A stretch of DNA of 19,136 nt, from the NCBI GenBank assembly GCA_003988855.1, contig QYAI01000335.1:1-19136 (forward strand). Direction: 5' to 3'. This DNA comes from Arachnopeziza araneosa (taxonomy: Eukaryota > Ascomycota > Leotiomycetes > Helotiales > Arachnopezizaceae). A model generated the notes under the pieces. It was not told the origin of the DNA. It worked only from the letters and a program-made list of their open reading frames with translations, and ran no database searches. Position 1 is the first letter of the stretch. Each line of letters begins with the position of its first letter. Of this stretch, positions 16,615 to 19,136 are shown piece after piece. Made by a program: the position numbers and the translations under genes.

Positions 16615-16839
16615 AGGTCAGGCAATGAACTCTCAAAGATCAACGAAAACCTCGAGAGAATTCTCATCTAATGTTCTTTAGAGCACCAGCTGAATAGTGA
16701 AGAATGAGATAAGCACCCTTACGTCTATACTGTCGCCTTAAATACAGTGCTTATTGTCAAATGTGCAAGGTATTAGACAACCTAAGATAGCTACTGCAGA
16801 TAGTAACAGATACTACCTGGTTTGTCTTTTCTGTTAATT

Positions 16840-17000
16840 AGTTATACTGTCGATTTATACTGTCGATTCTTTATACTATAAATTCTTTTTACTGTTGATT
16901 TTTATTCTACTGTCGATTTTTATTTTACTGTTAATTTTTGTTTTACTGTTGATTTTTATATTATTTATACTTTGATTATTGCTGTCGATTCTTTAATTCA
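16840..17000 (+). repeat. TACTGTCGATTTTTAT array (tail of P unit E)
   Basis: Degenerate TACTGTCGATTT units. In minus-strand sense this is the tail array of the P unit whose promoter-like module is at 17533-17570, in the same order as the plus-strand P units on the left. Confidence 0.7.
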
Positions 17001-17042
17001 GTTTTTTATAAAATTTATAAATTTATTGATATACACTAACAG

Positions 17043-17105
17043 AACTTCTTCTATGCTGTGCTCAAGCTACTTGAGAAGTCCGACCCTGTAATGGATCTAC
17101 CTGGA
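17043..17105 (+). pseudogene. coding-like fragment, interrupted by a solo LTR
   Basis: The plus-strand frame reads YAVLKLLEKSDPVMDLPG and is then cut by the LTR at 17106. A diverged copy at 18260-18320 reads FAKF-QLGKSDPELDLLV. Shared KSDP and DL at the peptide level, beside several third-base differences, suggests an old coding sequence in the P-unit body, on the strand opposite to the P promoter module. Family not recognised. Confidence 0.3.
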
Positions 17106-17493
17106 TGTTACGATCACGTTCTAACCAAGGAAGAAGAAGTGGTACATCAGATACGCTACTGAGTAGGAGGACTTAGCACGTACGGATCACGTGACAGTAT
17201 TACTAGTATCATCAGTATCATCAGTATCATCAGTATCACCAGTATCATCAGTGCTGTATCATTCGTATCCTTCGTATCATCACTGATGATACTGGTGATA
17301 CTGATGATACTGATGATACGACAGGCAGGAAGCTACTATATAAGACTTGGTTCACGACTATTAGATAGGAGCTTCGTGCTCAACTTAAATGAAGTATCTG
17401 AATACTTGGTAACAAAGCTACAACAACCACATATCTTGCGTGTACCGTAACTATCTCAGTACCTACTGCTACCCAGAGAAAGCAACTGTTACA
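17106..17493 (+). mobile_element. solo LTR, 388 bp, with 5-bp TSD CTGGA
   Basis: It starts TGTTACGATCACG and ends GCAACTGTTACA, with CTGGA on both sides (17101-17105 and 17494-17498). A CACGTGAC motif (17189-17196), a 39-bp hairpin (17215-17319) and a TATATAAG box (17337-17344) lie in U3-like order, giving plus orientation. No internal region is present, so two LTRs have recombined to one. Its undamaged TSD and clean ends mark it as a fairly recent insertion. The target is the body of P unit E. Confidence 0.88.
17215..17319 (+). repeat. 39-bp perfect inverted repeat in the LTR
   Basis: Arms 17215-17253 and 17281-17319 are exact reverse complements built of GTATCATCA units, with a 27-nt loop containing CATTCGTATCCTTCGTATC. 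It lies between the CACGTGAC motif and the TATA box. It could extrude as a cruciform or fold in read-through RNA. Confidence 0.95.
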
Positions 17494-17532
17494 CTGGATC
17501 GATAAAGTTGTTTGTAAAGAATTAAGTTAAAT

Positions 17533-17570
17533 GTTAGATTATATACACTTTAAGCAAGATAATCACGAAT
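17533..17570 (-). promoter_or_regulatory. P-unit promoter-like module E (minus strand)
   Basis: In minus sense it reads TTCGTGATTATC, TTGCTTAAAGTGTATATAATC, TAAC. The upstream array (17580-17745) holds GTGAATATTTnTAAAATAATT / TTCACTATTTTCAAAGTGAA units. The order of parts mirrors modules A-D. Confidence 0.55.
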
Positions 17571-17579
17571 AATCCCAAA

Positions 17580-17745
17580 GTAGTAATAGATATTCACTAT
17601 TTTCAAAGTGAATATTTATAAAATAATTACAGAATTCACTATTTTCAAAGTGAATATTTACAAAATAATTACAGAATTTACTATTTTCAAAGTAAATATT
17701 CACAAAATAATTACAGAAATTCACTGTTTATATTCACTATTTTCA
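17580..17745 (-). repeat. GTGAAT array upstream of module E
   Basis: Three to four ~55-bp units. Each has the short inverted repeat TTCACTATTTTCAAAGTGAA, a 6-8 bp palindromic pair around TATTTTCA, followed by TATTTATAAAATAATTACAG. The third copy has TTTAC/GTAAA in both halves, so the two arms changed together. Confidence 0.8.
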
Positions 17746-17889
17746 TTCACGTGATAGCAATTTTAATTTTCAAATTTCTTTTATTTAAACTAAAATATTC
17801 CAAAATAAATCATTATCTACAAACGCAACATTTATCCCAAAGAGTGAAGAACACTCAAAAAGGAAACTATGTGCTTTGTTTTTTGTAAT

Positions 17890-18205
17890 TCAAATACTAT
17901 TGTTAATTTTTTATATTGTTAATTTTTTATACTGTTGATTTTTTATACTGTTGATTTTTAATTTACTGTTAATTTTTAATTCACTGTCGATTTTTTATAC
18001 TGTTGATTTTTAATTCACTGTTAATTTTTAATTCACTGTCGATTTTTTATACTGTTGATTTTTAATTCACTGTTAATTTTTAATTCACTGTCGATTTTTT
18101 ATACTGTTAATTTTTAATTTACTGTCGATTTTTTATACTGTTAATTTTTAATTTACTGTTAATTTTTAATTTACTGTCGATTTTTAATTTTTGTTATTTT
18201 TAATT
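17890..18205 (+). repeat. TACTGTTGATTTTTAATTCAC array
   Basis: About eighteen units alternating TATACTGTTGATTTTTAA with TTCACTGTCGATTTTT and TTCACTGTTAATTTTTAA. A higher-order unit of about 60 bp recurs around 17985-18110. It is the tail array of P unit F on the minus strand. Confidence 0.8.
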
Positions 18206-18342
18206 TCTGTTATTTTCTTTAATTTTAATAATTACTAATTACACATTCTACTTTAAATAACTTCACTTTGCTAAGTTCTAGCAACTTGGAAAGTCGGATC
18301 CTGAATTAGATCTACTAGTGTTAGTTATAGTTTAAGTTTAAA

Positions 18343-18400
18343 TTAGAAGAAAATACTGATTATATACAAATAAAGCGAAATATTATAAAATAATTACTGC
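18343..18400 (-). promoter_or_regulatory. P-unit promoter-like module F (minus strand)
   Basis: In minus sense it reads AATATTTCGCTTTATTTGTATATAATCAGTATTTTCTTC, shared in part with module D (TCGCTT, TGTATATAATC, GTATTTTCTTC). The C of the core is partly decayed. This is the weakest of the six copies. Confidence 0.45.
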
Positions 18401-18407
18401 ATTTACT

Positions 18408-18530
18408 TCAATAAGAAATTCAAGTAAATATTTATAACCTAATTAGGAATTAAGTAAATATCTATAAGCCAATTAGAATTCAAGTAAATATCTATAACCT
18501 AATTAGAATTCAAGTAATTAGAAATCTTTA
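18408..18530 (-). repeat. ~33-bp array CAAGTAAATATCTATAACCT
   Basis: Four units of AATTCAAGTAAATATCTATAACCTAATTAG in the position of the GTGAAT array of the other P units. On the minus strand it gives ATTTACTTGAATT, so it is related in part to the TTTAC/GTAAA elements. Confidence 0.7.
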
Positions 18531-18635
18531 AGTGTCTAACGTGCTTTATTATCAAGTCGCGCATATTATCAAGTCGCGTACTTTTCTCTACCTTATTACT
18601 TATAAACTTTAATACGCGTTTTCTTAACTATTTAT

Positions 18636-18816
18636 TGTCACGAATCTAAGACCTCCCATTCGTGATCACGTGCCAAGAGCTAGCCTTGCAAGGCTGAAGC
18701 CAGGCCACCAGGCAGACTAGCGCGTCTGGGTTCTCGCTCTTCCTTCCTTAGCTTAGAATGGTCTAAAATAAAAGCCTTCAACTTTCTTTCCAAGCCCTTG
18801 ATTTGGCCTCGTGACA
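18636..18816 (+). mobile_element. 181-bp LTR-like or MITE-like element, TGTCACGA...TCGTGACA
   Basis: Perfect 8-bp terminal inverted repeats (TGTCACGA and TCGTGACA) bound a 181-bp block. Its first ~140 bp match the left-edge LTR (1-470) read on the minus strand. Flanks TTTAT and TAAAT are not identical, so no TSD is proven. It may be a short non-autonomous LTR derivative or a truncated LTR. Confidence 0.5.
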
Positions 18817-19042
18817 TAAATCAAACCTAAAGAAAGATCTGTCATATCTGCGCATATGTAAGCTAAAAAAGAAATAAACTTTTAAGAGCTATCTTAACTA
18901 GCTTAAGTCCTTCTTCCAGATTCGTACGCTTCTCTGCTTATAATTCTCTTCGATCGAGCTGCAATTTCTATTAAAACTTTTTTTTCGTTCTAGTTATACA
19001 TATTCGAAGGAATAATTCGATGTTTTTCGATGCAATTAGCTA
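18817..19042. other. unannotated sequence
   Basis: AT-rich, with TTCGAA and TCGATCGA motifs; no ORF, repeat array or RNA gene seen. Confidence 0.2.
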
Positions 19043-19136
19043 GCTATACCCCGCACTTAAATTAGTATAAATTTAATACTAATTTATTTAAAAAAGCTTA
19101 CTAAAGAGTAAAACAGCTTAAAGTTCGGTTCGAATT
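19043..19136 (+). mobile_element. possible start of another DNA transposon, cut by the window edge
   Basis: TATACCCCGCACTTAAATTAG, next to a TA, resembles the outer TIR of fungal Tc1/mariner-type (Fot/pogo) elements, and the following sequence is AT-rich with many TAA/TTA codons. The matching end is not in the window, so this stays a suggestion. Confidence 0.2.

Larger units (their letters stand above)
15890..16820 (+). repeat. S satellite, right block
   Basis: It opens with CTCTTCTTGGAGAGCATCACTAG and the TATGTCAAGGCCAAAATTGTC landmark also seen at 4935 and 7036. Next come four 72-75 bp units (16000-16320), then 57-bp units (16324-16614), then the GAGCACCAGCTGAATAGTG landmark (16681-16716), and finally the GACAACC...GATAGCTACTGCAGATAGTAACA sub-repeat. 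It is the least decayed S block in the window. Confidence 0.75.

Noticed and set aside
300..18816. Whole window as one giant element bounded by inverted LTR-like ends (1-470 and 18636-18816)
   Set aside because: The two ends differ in length and sequence, no common TSD is seen, and the interior is a patchwork with its own insertions.
19120..19136. GGTTCGAATT as a tRNA B box
   Set aside because: No A box or cloverleaf can be placed upstream and the window ends here.

Overview
The window reads as repeat-rich heterochromatin of a filamentous ascomycete (Pezizomycotina-like). Four things suggest this: LTR-type ends (TGT...ACA) that share a CACGTGATCACG motif; one gene that only makes sense with two very short GT-AG introns; a DNA transposon whose reading frames are full of TAG/TAA codons standing where CAG, CAA or TGG would be expected while CpG is kept, the pattern of repeat-induced point mutation (RIP); and stacks of AT-rich tandem repeats. 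No bacterial operon, tRNA, rRNA or CRISPR array was seen, and no protein was identified with certainty apart from the transposase-type core.

Layout. 1-470 is the cut-off end of a minus-strand LTR. 821-1895 holds the only intact-looking gene, a three-exon plus-strand model of about 323 aa of unknown function with its own TATA box, leader repeats and poly(A) signal. 2140-2752 has a perfect 21-bp inverted repeat, a broken minus-strand coding remnant and an LTR-like block. 2753-4530 carries four plus-strand copies of a composite repeat, called here the P unit: an array of short GTGAAT/TTTAC repeats, a conserved TCGCTTAAC-TATATAA promoter-like module, a variable 50-300 bp body, and an array based on CGACAGTAGAAT. 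Two more P units lie on the opposite strand at 16840-18530, pointing inward. Between them lies a large, internally expanded satellite (the S repeat: 4925-9324, 12642-13690 and 15890-16820) with sub-arrays of 18, 43, 57 and 72 bp.

Inside the S repeat sits a complete 3,305-bp DNA transposon (9331-12635) with perfect 44-bp terminal inverted repeats, a second perfect 42-bp inverted repeat further in, and a 6-bp AGCTAG target duplication. It carries a RIP-destroyed integrase-core (DDE) transposase and an upstream lysine-rich second frame. TSD length and TAT...ATA ends fit the IS3EU superfamily. 13744-15535 is a tandemly duplicated, frameshifted gene remnant (Ala/Ser/Lys-rich). 17106-17493 is a solo LTR with a perfect 5-bp TSD (CTGGA), inserted into a P-unit body and carrying a 39-bp perfect hairpin just upstream of its TATA box. 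18636-18816 is a 181-bp element ending TGTCACGA/TCGTGACA that resembles the left-edge LTR in inverted orientation.

There is no pathway to reconstruct. The window is a nest of selfish and satellite DNA around one surviving gene, and most open frames in it are chance products of in-phase tandem repeats.
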